From NCBI GenBank assembly GCA_033725935.1, contig MU867124.1, positions 124,001 to 188,000 of the forward strand: 64,000 nt of DNA, given 5' to 3'. How positions within the stretch are numbered: the stretch's first letter is position 1; every line of letters begins with the position of its first letter. A program made the position numbers and the translations under genes. Source of the DNA: Cladorrhinum sp. PSN259 (taxonomy: Eukaryota > Ascomycota > Sordariomycetes > Sordariales > Podosporaceae). The notes beneath the pieces were generated by a model that did not search any database, was not told where the DNA came from, and saw nothing but the letters and a program-made list of their open reading frames with translations. Below, one piece after another: positions 11,248 through 22,677 of this stretch.

Positions 11248-12559
11248 ATGGCAACAAGCAACAATGGAGCACCAGCTGGTGCCACAAGCATGATCATACC
11301 GAGCACGGCATATCTCCAGCGACTGCACAGTCTAGTACCCTCGACCGAGGCACGGGAGCAGGAGGGCTACATCCGAAAGCTTACTGACGAGCAGTTAAAG
11401 CAGAAGAAACGTTGCATTAGGTGCGGTGTTCGACGTAAGCCTCTCACCCACCTCATGATCTCCTTGGACGCACTCTAATCACAGGCATTTTTGCACAGCT
11501 TTTCATAACGTTCGTGGGTGGAAACCACGGAACAGCGACGGGAAGTCACATCAAGCCGCGGCTCCACCGCCAAAAACATCCTTAGCCGACGACGCTTTGA
11601 CATCTATGAACGGATCGTCTGGCGTGGCTACAGAGGAATCTAAACAGCTGCGCTGCAAGTTCCATCTCGGCAAGGTGGAATATAAGGTGAGATATTATGT
11701 GGATCAAAACCCGCTCCTAGATATGCTAAGGCTAACATCTATTTTACTAATCTCAAAAAATCAGGTGTGGACATGCTGCCGCAAACACGTCACTGAAGCC
11801 GCATGCGGTGGCGCCGATGACCATCTTCTAGCAGAGGACCCGGGTGACCGCGCCCTTAAGAAACGCTGGCAATTTTTCGAGACCCCAGCAGGAACTCAGC
11901 CCGAGCATCGCCTGGCGGTCGCCATTGACTGCGAGATGGGCACCGCTTCTAACAAGGAGTCAGAGCTTATCCGTCTTACCGTGGTTGACTACTTCACTGG
12001 CAAGACACTTATCGACACTCTGGTATATCCTAGTGTCCATATCGAGAACTTCAACACTAGATGGTCGGGCGTAACAAGAGCGCAGATGGAAAACGCCCGG
12101 AAGCAGCGACAGTGCATCTTTGGCACAGCTGCCGCCAGAAACGCCATTTTCAACTATGTCGGCCGTGACACTTTCGTTGTCGGTCACGGCATGCAGAGCG
12201 ATCTGTTATGTCTCCGGTGGCACCACGACCGCATTGTTGACTCCCTTTTAATCGAGTCTGGTATAAGGAAGGCAGAGAAGATGAAGGCCGAGGAAGAGAA
12301 GATGAGGGCCGAGGCAGAGCGGGAGAAGAGTGGCATCGAGGCTACCTCGCCGCTTCCGGAAGAAGGACAACCAAAGAACGAACCGTCAAAGAAGAAGCGG
12401 AATCCTGATGGAATGTCGCTCCAGGCGCTTGTGTTGAAGAAGCTCGGGCGGTCTATCCAGCTCGGCAAGAAGGGACACGATAGCTTGGAAGACGCAGTCG
12501 CAGCGAGAGATCTTATTCATTCTTACATTAAGACTCTTTCTGCTCCCTCTGCTAGCTGA
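11248..12559 (+). CDS. DEDDh 3'-5' RNA exonuclease, REX/REXO-like (3 exons)
   Basis: This 389-residue protein has exons 11248-11434, 11499-11686 and 11765-12559. The RNase D/DEDD-type exonuclease domain is clear: Exo I AIDCEMG with catalytic Asp180 and Glu182, Exo II VGHGMQSDL, and Exo III GHDSLEDA carrying the general-base His and last Asp. The N-terminal half has spaced Cys/His pairs (CIRCG, CKFH, WTCC and a later Cys) that probably form a zinc-binding module. Relatives trim 3' ends of stable RNAs (5S rRNA, 5.8S rRNA, snRNAs and tRNAs); a nuclear or cytoplasmic RNA-processing role is inferred. A charged Lys/Glu-rich insert (about residues 285-335) separates Exo II from Exo III. Intron 1 uses acceptor 11498; the nearer AG at 11484 breaks the frame. 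The gene sits between two inverted LTR-like repeats but shows no break. Confidence 0.87.
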
Positions 12560-15467
12560 GCATAGCAAATCCCCAAAAGCTGCATCAAGGAATGCAATGC
12601 GAGCGTACTAGCAGTCTCGGAAGCTCAGGGGAATTGCGGCCCCAGGTTTTTAGTTTATTATCGGAATAGTTCGGATTTTAGCAATCAATTTATTTCGCAT
12701 TGCCCTGTAAGAGGTCATTAAAATGGGAAATGGTCAATAAGAGACGAAGACTTTACTCTGGTCGTTTCTCTCCTGCAACTTAGTTGCTCACCCAGTTTAA
12801 CAAAGAACGCAACTCGCTCGCGAGCCAACATGCCTTCGTAAGTAGTTCTTTTCGCCCTGGAATCACAAGCTGACCGGGCTCTACGAACAGAGCCAGGAAC
12901 AACGTATGTCGCGAAAATGAGAATGCACAGGCTTGGAATTCCGGCTGACAGCACACCCAGAACATGTCTGCGGCCAGGCACGCAGACTACGACTCGGGTA
13001 GTGAAAAACGGAATTGCTTGCTACGTCTCGGTTGTTTTTAGACGACCCCGTGGCCCTTAGTATAGCATCAGCTGGTCTTACCTTTGGTCAACAGAATAAT
13101 ATGGCTGACAACCGTCATAGCTCCTACCAGCATGGTCACCAACAGCCCGGCAGCCGGATGATGACTCCCGTCACTGGGCAAGCTGCAGACTGCTGGAAGT
13201 TAACCTCGGAAGGAGACAAGTTTGAGACGAGAAGTCTTCAGTTGACAATCAGAACTTCCCCGCCAGGGAGAGCGGCCGAAAATCTCTGGATTGGAGAGAT
13301 GAGGGCTGACTGGACGAGAATTGTCATCAAGAATGTTTTCTCCATCATCTGTCAAAAAGAAGTTGAGAACTTGATGGGCCTATTCGTCATAAACGCTCAG
13401 AGCCGTGCTCCTTCGGGATGAAATCGAGTTTGGGAAGCTCGGGCGGTTGTTCAGACGAACAATAGGTATGTTGGAACAATATGTCCATGTATGCTCGTTT
13501 CACGAGGCTGATTCCGTTTGCTGCAGTTTTTCACTTGTGCCAGAGGAGAAAGATGTCTCAAACTCCAGAAGATGACCGTTTGGTCTCCTCTTCCACGGCC
13601 CCGCAAAGACGAACACAGCTGGGACCATTCCTCGCTCAAAGAAACCCCAAGCTGTTAACGAGAAGCTGAGGACGCTAGCCTACGAATACTCGATTGGAGC
13701 GTTTATAAGGCCTAGTTAGCTGCTCTTTGACAGCTTCGGAAATCTTAAGGAATCCTATTATATAGTGGTATTAGCTCGGTGTACTTTTTTCACGTTAACT
13801 CTGGCTAGTCCCGACATAATAAGACCATGTTCTAGGGCATTTGCTCAATCCTACAAGGTTGATTCAAGACAAGTCGGCCTTCACCCGGTCATGCTGAAGA
13901 TTGTGCAGCTTCGCAGGTCACACGAACCCGACCCCCATTCTCTGTGGTCGAGACGAACAGTACTTACTCGTTTCCGGGGATTCAGGAGATATGTGAGAAG
14001 GGGCATAGATACGGCTTGTAACGGAGGGTTCAATTCAGTATAATAATCTGTTATGGCCTCAAAGGTCCTTGGTTCCTTTCAATCTGGTTGGGACCTGTGG
14101 GCTCTATTTATACAAGTCCTTCTCTGCGACCTTTCCTAATCGGAGGGCTCAGTCCTCCGGCTCCGGCGGTTCTCGCGGCTGTGCCTTTTTCCTTTGCTGC
14201 CTTGCTGTAACCTTCTCTTACCCAGATCCTCCACGCTGGCCCAATCATCCCCTTGAATAGAGGCCTCTCAATGGCCGACGTGCATGGTGAGCACGCTAGG
14301 GTTGCCCTACTATATTGGTAGGCGTTCGAGGCTCCTTGGCATGCTTGCCGTCCAGTGTGACGTCTGTTCGCACGGTGCCGGGTGCAGTTGGTCGAGGCAC
14401 GTGTGGCAAGATAACAGTTGTGGTCTATTTCATACGCGTACCTGCGTAAGTCCTTTCCTTCCGCTGCCAATCTTGTTACGCTGGTCCAACAATTTTCTAG
14501 CAGGATGGTACTGTAGACAATCCCTGAAACTCCTGCTTTCTTTCTTTCCCTCCTTTTATCCAACGAAACGAGCCCGAACTCTTCTACCGAAACCGAACCG
14601 GCTGTATTTACCGATTACGAGAACCCACCACCAGCGTATTTCCCTCGGGTTAACAGAATGCCCTTTCTCTATATTGGGATAACGAAAGGTGAGGTACTGA
14701 AGCCTTTAACGGTGATGTTCCAGCTCGGCCGCAGGCTGCATGTCCGTCGCCAAGGAGGAGGGATAAAGTTGTCTGCGCTTTCTAGTCTCAATACCCAGAG
14801 CAATCTTTGGGGGAGGAGGACCTCAACCGTTACATGTGGGGAGAACGATGGGGCAGTTCCTTCGGTTGCTCACGAACTCGAGATGATGTAGATGATTGGG
14901 TGGTAAAGCGGCGAAAGTGGTTTGGTGGTATGAAAAAGGGTGGGTGGTGTTGGTAAACATGACTCTGATTTCTGAAGTTAAACCTGGGTTTTATTGGAGA
15001 CTGAGATGGAAGGAATTGCATTGGCTTTGGGGATTAAGAAGTTTATGGGTCTTGGTGCGGAGTTTGGGTCATGAGCTTATGTAGGAGTAAGAGCTTTGAA
15101 TGGTCAAAGGCAGATGGAAGGATTATTCAGACAATATTTTCGTCATTTTCGTGGTTTCCAGTGCTTCTTTGGTAATATGCTTGGATTAAAATATCTGTGT
15201 GAGTTGTTGCCCATTTGTTTAAGTCTTTACATGTAGATGAACAAATAGTTCGTCGTTAGTTCCAACGACTTGTGGCATCCTCGCACCGGTCTCTTGTGAA
15301 ACTGCCATTCCTGTGGAAGCCCGCGTTTCCCAAAGATAACCTTTCTATTTATTACTTCTCACCTTTCTCTAGAATATCCTAAACTCTCCCAACAAAACTA
15401 GACACCAGACCTCCCCAGCCAGACGTCTCCCCAGCAAAACCTCTCTTCATATCCGCCGAGTCACACC
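12560..15467. other. Intergenic region with LTR-like copy B
   Basis: About 2.9 kb without a supported gene. It holds the inverted LTR-like repeat at 13992-14416 (annotated separately). An open frame at 13014-13421 gives 135 residues with no family resemblance and no splice or leader signs, so I leave it out. The rest looks non-coding on both strands. Confidence 0.6.
13992..14416 (-). repeat. LTR-like repeat, copy B (inverted relative to copy A)
   Basis: On the minus strand the element runs from TGTTATCTTGCC to CCCCTTCTCACA (425 bp) and lines up with copy A along its length. Shared blocks include CACCGTGCGA, AAGCATGCCAAG, CAATATAGTA and the near-identical block ending GAATTGAAC. It keeps a TATA-like GTATAAATAG. 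Outside the TGTT and CACA ends the flanks are unrelated to those of copy A. There is no clear target duplication and no internal retroelement coding sequence. Confidence 0.6.
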
Positions 15468-16511
15468 TTACAAATCAACCCTAACAAGCTGCCCACCAAC
15501 TCTCGTGCCATTAACCAACCCAGCAGTAGTAACAAACAACTCCCCCTTCCCCTCTCGTCCCCACTCAAGAGCAGTAGGAGCCTTCAGATGCACCGCCTCT
15601 CCGTCATCATTTCCGTTTCCGTTAGCACTCCTATCCTTCCCAACAATCGTCTCCGACTTCCAGCTCCCACTCTTAATCCTCACCAAACTCCTATCGTGCC
15701 AAGTGACGTAGGCATCTCCCGTTCTCTCGTCAAGAACGAAATCGTCATACGCGTTCGAAAAGCCAGTTTCGCCTTCCAGCTGGTGCAGAACCTCAATCTT
15801 GCCGATCGCGTTTCCTTCTTTATCGATTCTGAACCGACCGAAAAACCCCCTGCCCGAGTTGGTAAAGTAGAGGTACCCCTGCCTGATCTTGATCCCGTTG
15901 ACGCCCAGCGGCAGGATAGGGTGGTTATTAGAATCCAGCAGGGGATCAGCAAAGGCCACGTCGGTTTTGCCCGTCAAAATATTTGTGCGCAAGATGCGCC
16001 CCTCGGACGAATCTGCACTGAGCAGGATGTGTGACTGTTTCCCCGAGAGGCCGATCACGCCGTTTAGGATGTAGGTGTCCGGGACGGGGATCACGTCGAG
16101 CTGCTTGGCGACGTTTGAGTGGGGTGCGAGGGAGATGATGCGGATGTTTCCGGTGCCGCGGATGAATACCAGCTCGCCTTCGAGACCGGTTGCGATGGCG
16201 TATTTGTTGTTGCCGAGCGGGACAATGCCTAGCTGCAAGGTTGTGTTGGGGAAGGTCGTTACGATTGTTGGTTCGGTTCCTGGTGGCTTGGACGGGTCAA
16301 AGACGTAGAGGGAGCCGTTGGGGGAGAAGCTGGACACGAGGAGACGGTTGTCCGGGAGTCGGTGGGCATTTTCGAGGAAGATGGGGTTTGAAGGGGGAAA
16401 GGAGTAGAGTTGGGTGACTTTGACGGAGTATGCTTTGAACGGGTGTGCGGCGGTCGTGGGGGAGAGCGTGGTGGACAGGAGTCCGAGGAGGAGGGGTTTG
16501 AAGGTGAACAT
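15468..16511 (-). CDS. Secreted six-bladed beta-propeller protein (SMP-30/TolB-like)
   Basis: A single-exon gene for 347 residues. It starts with a signal peptide (about residues 1-22, hydrophobic core PLLLGLLSTTL, then TTAAHP). The mature part has repeated strand-turn motifs typical of TolB/SMP-30-type propellers, such as LPDNRLLVSSFSPNGSLYVF, GVNGIKIRQGYLYFTNS and the terminal GELFVTTAGLVNGTRVGGQL. Fungal homologues of this length are common secreted proteins of unknown substrate; some sit next to metabolic genes. A lactonase-like or ligand-binding role is only an inference from the fold. Several N-x-S/T sites fit secretion. It is divergent from the dehydrogenase at 17088, with about 576 bp between the two starts, so the two may share a promoter region. 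Confidence 0.82.
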   Translation of the reverse strand: MFTFKPLLLGLLSTTLSPTTAAHPFKAYSVKVTQLYSFPPSNPIFLENAHRLPDNRLLVSSFSPNGSLYVFDPSKPPGTEPTIVTTFPNTTLQLGIVPLGNNKYAIATGLEGELVFIRGTGNIRIISLAPHSNVAKQLDVIPVPDTYILNGVIGLSGKQSHILLSADSSEGRILRTNILTGKTDVAFADPLLDSNNHPILPLGVNGIKIRQGYLYFTNSGRGFFGRFRIDKEGNAIGKIEVLHQLEGETGFSNAYDDFVLDERTGDAYVTWHDRSLVRIKSGSWKSETIVGKDRSANGNGNDDGEAVHLKAPTALEWGREGKGELFVTTAGLVNGTRVGGQLVRVDL

Positions 16512-17087
16512 TGCGACTGGTTGTTGTGAAGGTGATGATGATGATGGTGTGAAGAAAGATTATCTCAGGATAGTACTTGGCGATGTGAGTTTATATCATG
16601 GTGAACTGAGCACGGCACGGTTGAAGGTTACCACCTCCAACAGTTCGAATATGGCAGTTTTTCCGCTCGAGCTTGCATAATAATCCGACCTTCTTTGTCA
16701 GCCAAACAATTAATTGCCTACTCAAGACGTCCGAGCAAACTTACACAATCACGGAGCTAAAGCACGGAGTTTGTCGTCTATCCCGATTTTGCTAAACCAT
16801 GCTTGTTTTGGTTGTCACTTTCCTTACTTGGGATTAGCTCGCCCAAAGCAAGAACCAACCATGGCCTTCCATTCGTCCCAGCTGGTAACCCTTGACTGCC
16901 AAGACATGCCACAGTGACATTTGCTCGCATTTCAGAGCCCAAGCCCCCTGGCATTTGAAAGCTGTGCAGCAACACTTCAGACTTTGTCAATTTCCCTTGC
17001 TTCAACCAGCAACAGTAGATAAACGTCATTTGAAATCGGTCTTGAACAATTTTAGTCACCGAATCACCAACGCGCGTATCTTCAAAC
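16512..17087. promoter_or_regulatory. Divergent intergenic promoter region
   Basis: This 576-bp stretch separates the start codons of the beta-propeller gene (minus) and the dehydrogenase gene (plus), so both promoters and leaders must lie here. I can name no specific factor-binding site with confidence. Confidence 0.5.
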
Positions 17088-18254
17088 ATGGCATCATCCT
17101 TCAGTTCCGCCAACGACGGCGTCCCAGCCCAATCGCTAGCCTCCCTGTTAATTACTTCCCAGCTCTCCACCCGGTTTGTCATCCTTTTCTGTCCAGTCCG
17201 CTTGGGAAATATTTGTTCCCGAAAAAAAGGGTCTATTGTAGTTGTACTGTAGATCCTTTGCTAACCGATCCGCAGCCCAATTCCACCACCACCGTCCACC
17301 TCCTTCCACAACCAAACAGCCCTCGTAACAGGAAGCAACGCAGGTCTCGGCTTCGAAGCCTGCCGTCAATTGCTGAAGCATGGCCTCTCCCACCTGATAA
17401 TGGGCGTGCGCTCCGTCGAGAAGGGCAAGTTCGCAGCCACAAAGCTGCGCGCTCAGTTCCCCGATGCAAAGATTGATATCTGGGAGCTCGACATGACCAA
17501 GTACTCCTCCGTAGAATCCTTTGCGCGACAATGCGAGACGTTGCCCAGGCTGGACGTCGCCATTCTCAATGCAGGATGCATCAAGCCTGTCTGGAACGTC
17601 ACCGAGGACAGACACGAGGAGGTGTTGCAGGTCAATTATCTGGCTACTGCCCTGCTTGGCTTTTTGTTGCTACCGATCCTGAGGAACAATGCCAAGAAGC
17701 AGAAGCAGAACCAGGGAACACCGGCAAGATTGACATTTGTTACCAGTCTGATTTCTTTGACGGCAGAGTTTAAGGAACGAGACGAGGAGGATATACTCAA
17801 GGCATTGGATAAAGAGCCCAAGAGATGGGACCCGGAGACGGGGTCGGAGAGATACAAAGTCACCAAGCTGTTCCTCATTATGCTTGTCAAGAGGCTGGGC
17901 GGTCTGGTTGACCCGGAGGAGGTGATTGTCAACGCCGTTGATCCGGCGCTGGTTAGCACCACTGGACTGCAGGGGCACATGCCGTTTTACGTCAAGGTTA
18001 TTGCGAGGATTCTGGGTATGGTGTTTTGGTCGAGGAGCGAGGAGACGGCGGTCTGGACTTATTTGGATGCTGTTAGCACCAAGGGGAAAGAGAGCCACGG
18101 GGAGTACTTGATGAATTGGAAGGTATCTGAGGCGCATGCGATGATGTATACGGAAGCTGGGAAGAAGACGATGGATAAATTGTGGAACGAGACTGTTGAG
18201 GAGTTGGGCTTTGCTGGTGTGAAAGGGATTCTGGATGGTTTGAAGAGCAGCTGA
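17088..18254 (+). CDS. Short-chain dehydrogenase/reductase (2 exons)
   Basis: Exons 17088-17173 and 17276-18254 encode 354 residues of a classical SDR-fold, NAD(P)-dependent oxidoreductase. The 102-bp intron (GTTTGT donor, GCTAAC branch, CGCAG acceptor) joins the N-terminal arm to the Rossmann domain. Seen: the cofactor loop TGSNAGLG at about residues 47-54, the strand motif ILNAG, a catalytic Ser in FVTSLIS (about 186), and the Tyr222-x3-Lys226 pair in ERYKVTKLF. This is a complete active-site set. The substrate is not predictable; relatives are widespread in fungal secondary metabolism and detoxification. The N-terminal 40 residues before the fold are proline-rich and poorly conserved, so the exact start is less certain than the domain. 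Confidence 0.9.
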
Positions 18255-21200
18255 ACTGTATCCGGCCGTCTAGATGTATGGCCTCATGCGGGGGTCGGTT
18301 GGTCAAATTCAGGTTGTTTCGAGTTTCAACCAATCTATCTCGCTGCATCTCTGCAAGGTCGACGACGTCGTATTTATGTCCTTGATCACTCATAATAGCA
18401 ACTCACCCGCACAGCAAGGGGCTTCTTGGCTGGATTTTGCTGGCAACAGTCAGCACAGATGAGCGTCAGCACTGACCAATAAACGACCTCGGCCTCAACA
18501 AGAAGCTTCTGGAGTCTCTGTGCGACATATGTGGTCTGCAAATAATGGCAGGAATGTAAATGCTGCGACGGTGTTGCTGTCTGTTGCTTTCCCTTCCTTG
18601 GTGCCTTGGAATCCTAACGGCGATGGGAGCACGTGTTACTGTTCCGAAAAAATAATGATGGCCATGTTTTTACAGGTTGTTGTTCTCAGGTTGCTAAATG
18701 CATACACATTCAATGTTTTCTTCATGATGTTCAACCATGACATTTAGATATGCTGAGATCTAGATAATGGATTTAATGCATCGTTTAATTCTTATCACAT
18801 ATTCCTACTAGACAGGGGAAATCACGACGAAGCATAACATTTATACAACTTCCTGGGTACACTCGTCCCCTTTTTTCATCATGCAAAAACGAGGTATATA
18901 CGAAAGTTTATTGAATACATTTCCTATTAATATGCGTACGTAAACATTCAAGATCAAGGATTATCCTGTTTGCTGGGCTGTCTGGGCTTATGAGAACCCA
19001 ATCAAGTTTGCTTCCCCAATTCAGGGCATTTTGAGGATATTTAAATAACTCTAATATCTCTTATAATAATCTTTTTTTGTGCTGATAAAGTTATCTCAGT
19101 TGTCATCTTTTTAGGTGGAGCTTTTGTATGATATCCTTCAATGTTCCTCAGTGTAGAATGGGTCGGTTCGTGTTTTTTTGTTTGGCCCTTGGGTGTCAAT
19201 CACAAGCACTCGCTCGCTATTTTGGATCTCAAACCTTGGGCTGAGATGCTCAGATTAATTTCGTCTTTTGCACAAATTTTTTTTTTTGCAGAGTTTAGAA
19301 TTGGACCTGGAATATTGTGCGTGTTTACGGGATGGAGGCAGGAACGCGTATCAGACAGTGGTTTCTTACGCCGTGTCATTCAAGGTCATCATGGTGGGTG
19401 CTGGTTAAGCGCGCTTGCCGCGTTTGGACGCGTTGTGCGCCTGACTGGACAATCGGTGCACTTGCCTGTGTTCGTCAGGTGTATAACTCTGACACCTTTT
19501 TTTTTTTTTTTTTTTTTTAGTTCAATTTTGTTTCTTTCTTGCGTTTGTGACTGGGTGCCCAACCCCAGAGAGTCAGTCAATCAAGGGTCCTGGTAGATGG
19601 AGGGTTACATACATGGCCCGTGCACAAGAAAAGGGGTATTGACAAACCGGTTGCCACGGCAAAGGTTCTCTTTTTTTTCTTTCATGTGATTATTGTTGGC
19701 ATTGGGGTTTTTCTCAATTGTCGTGGCAGTTGGTGATGCGTATTTTGAACCAACATTGCCTACTTTGCCATCATGTGCGTTGTTGTGTTCCGTGTGTTGC
19801 ATCGAGGTGTACATGAAGTGTCATCCCGAAGCACTTCTGGATGTTCAGTGGTTCGCAGAGGCAGAGAGTCACTTTCCGTGCTTGCATGAGTGGGGCTCTC
19901 TCTTTTTCTTTGGTGAGTTCTACTTCCGCCTGCTGTTGCGGCAACACTGGCTCGACGACTGACGAACGAGCGGCCATCCCGTGCCCAACAACACGCCACG
20001 TTCGTCCTGTATCGGGCAGCGAAAGCTGTTGTTCACCCCAAACGGACGCCCACGAGGTACTGGGTACATCCCTACATCCGAAAGCTACGGCTTCAGCTGT
20101 CAAACCGTTAGTGAGCTAGCTTTCGGAAATTGCCAAGCAATGCCAGGTGACATCGTGTGCTGATGGCCTCAACAACTGGCAGACGCTGGAAATGAGGGAT
20201 ATTTGTGCAGAGCCAAAAGTTGTTTCTGTCCCATCATTGTCGAGATTCTCTCACCGGAGCCAGCTCCTATCTCACCGGATGTGTCTCCGCACTGATTTGT
20301 CATGGCGTCATGGGACAGCGGTCTGTAAAGTTGGAGACCTGGACCTGGTTGAACGTCACCGTGTGGAGAATTCGCTTGGTGTTTGGTAATTGAGAGGGGA
20401 CGCAATTGGGGTGCAGCGAGGACGCCTTGGAGAGGGTTTGTGATGATGGGCAACAATACCTCGTCCATGAAAGGATATCCGAAACGGAAGGATGGTTCTG
20501 GGTATCCCTTTGAGCAGAGGGGATATGACGCGCCGAGTAACCGTGACGGCATCCGTTGGGTTGGAGAGCCGCAGTGGGAATGCACCCTGATATAAAACAG
20601 GGTGCTGACTGCAGACAAGTCCCCCTGGAGTCTGGCACATCAGGTGGGTGCTGGAACGGTTGTTGCGGCAAAGCGATAATGTGCTTTGATCTTATCGGTG
20701 GAGGCCGCGCCGGCTCATCCAATCAGCAGGGTGCGGGCTCGGTCCGGAGAGCAGCATTTAGCGTGCAAGATGCTACCAGTGTGTGTTGGTCTTCAAGACC
20801 AGCCTGAGGGACGTGACCACTGACCATAACCAGTTGAGTATTCCGAGGAGCGTTACTTTCCCGGCGTCGGGAGACTTTCTAGCCAAAAGCACTCTGTCTG
20901 AGAGTCCAGAGAACTGCCGTGTCATGGTTCAGGAAGGGATGACGGGTCGGCAGCCGGCCAATTAATGAACAAGGTGCGGCAACACAAGCAAAATGAAGTT
21001 GATGCCCAAAGGTCGGTGTCATCTTGTCAGCGCACCATGCAGCAGATAAGTATCAAGTCTGCCCTACAAATGGAATGAATGAGACCCATGTCGTCATCGA
21101 ACATGATCTGTGGAGACCAAAAGGATAGATCAGGAACAATCTTGCCTACCTGGGAATGTTGTTTCCAAGGATAGAAACTCGGTGGCTTGTGGGGGATCGG

Positions 21201-22417
21201 CCAGCATGGAATCCAGGGACCGTCAGGACCCCGGGAGTGCTAGAAGGTCGACACCTTCTTGACACCTTCGGGCCCGCAGCGCGGGGTACACGTGTAAATG
21301 GCCACTGACCACTGTTCATGCGAAAAGGCAGGTGGGTAATATGTGTTGGGTTTCTGACCCTTTTTTTTTTTTTTTTTCCTTAACATCAGGTACGTTGTTC
21401 ATCTACGTTTACGTTGTTCATCTATGTTTACGTTGTTCATCGGTCGGGCTTTGCGTCACCACAACACACTCCCGACTATGAACCCAGTGTCGTCTGTGTC
21501 CTGTGCCAGTGGGCGGTCTGCGAGGTCATTGTGATGGTCGTTTTCCGTCATCGGTGTGACTTGACGCGAAGAGATGCATGTACCGATTGTGTGGGAAGGG
21601 AGAGCTGGGGAAGATGCCAATATCAGATCCAGGGGATTGCTAAAATTGGCAAATTCTTCGGTAGGCGGTGAGCTTTGTCGGTTGATTGCGGGTGGTCTCG
21701 CATGGCTTCGGGGAGAAACTGAGGGATTGAAGCTCGGTGCTGTCATACGGCAACCATATCACTTCACAGAGAGGGGCAGAGAGGGAGAGTCTGAGTGGGT
21801 GGTCAGTTGGTGGTCAGTGCATGTTCTTATAGGACCGGGGTCAACGACCGATCTAGTGGACAGGTGGGAAAAGCCAGACAGAATGATGCACGCCATGCAA
21901 TGCAACCACTGAGCGTGACAGCCAATGAGAAAAATCCATGGTCCACCCTTGCATGTGGCCATGCAGCCATGCAGATTGGTGCACAAGTGATAACACGTCA
22001 GCAAATCAGAATCAGGCCGATCCGCAAAATGGCCAACCACGCTGGTGGTTCCAAGCAGCTGGAAAAGAAGAAAATGGCCCGAGTTCCAAGGAGGGTACGG
22101 GATAGCATCATCATGGCCCAAGGGGGGCATCCGGGTCTAATCAAGAAACTGCAGTGCTGCATTTAACAACGGCCACATGGCCGTTCCTTTTATGGTTCCA
22201 CAACGTTATGGGTTTGGGCTGCGATTCTCATCCAAGCTTGCAACATGAGGTAGCTACCCTTCGCGGGGGAGGTAATAAATAGTCTCGAGTCAGTCACATC
22301 CTTACAAAACCTGGCCATCCTTGAACTTTTTTCACTCAAGCGCAAAAACAGTCTTCAACTCAAACACATCAACAACACCATCACCAAAGTTTTTGCAAGG
22401 AAACTTGACTCGTATAA
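18255..22417. other. Gene-poor 4.1-kb stretch with homopolymer tracts
   Basis: No convincing gene on either strand in 4.1 kb. The first part (about 18700-19150) is AT-rich. There is a 22-T tract at 19497-19518, a 17-T tract at 21361-21377 and a 19-bp tandem repeat at 21391-21442. Many short overlapping frames between 19600 and 21900 are open on both strands, but none resembles a protein family or is bounded by good splice sites. The final 150 bp, with AATAAATA near 22274 and a CA/CT-rich leader, is the promoter of the small gene at 22418. Confidence 0.6.
21391..21442. repeat. 19-bp tandem repeat, 2.7 copies
   Basis: The unit TACGTTGTTCATCTACGTT repeats at 21391, 21410 and (partial) 21429, with one change (C to T) in the second copy. 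It lies just after a 17-T tract. I see no coding function. Confidence 0.85.
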
Positions 22418-22677
22418 ATGGCTGTAAGTTTAAGGTTTTATTTGGGAAAAGATTCATGACTCGCCGCCAGATGCTAACAAACTTGCCATAGTACGAAATC
22501 GGTGACACTATTCGCATCCGTGGCAACACCACCATATACAAGGTCATCGCTGTCACACGCAGCATGCTGACCATCTTGGTGCAAAACCCACAACCGGATG
22601 GCAACTATCTTCCATTTGACGCAACCTCTCTCCTGACCATCGAGGATTACCGTGTCGAGAAGGTCGAGGATGCCTGA
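22418..22677 (+). CDS. Small two-exon gene, 63-residue protein of unknown function
   Basis: ATG GCT is followed at once by a strong intron (22424-22491: GTAAGT donor, GCTAAC branch, CATAG acceptor) and then a 186-nt exon to a TGA. The joined frame gives 63 residues starting MAYEIGDTIRIRGNTTIYKV. Support for a real gene: near-consensus splice signals, codon use rich in C-ending codons (ATC, GTC, GAC, AAC), a TATA-like AATAAATA about 140 bp upstream, and a long CA-rich leader of the kind seen on well-expressed Sordariomycete genes. The sequence alternates beta-prone stretches with turns (IGDTIRIRG, YKVIAVT, LTILVQNP, YLPFDATSLL), like a small SH3/Tudor-like barrel, and ends in an acidic tail. 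There is no signal peptide or membrane segment. I do not recognise the family. Confidence 0.72.

Noticed and set aside
13014..13421. Plus-strand frame of 135 codons between the exonuclease gene and repeat B
   Set aside because: No domain, no leader or splice support, ordinary length for chance in this DNA.
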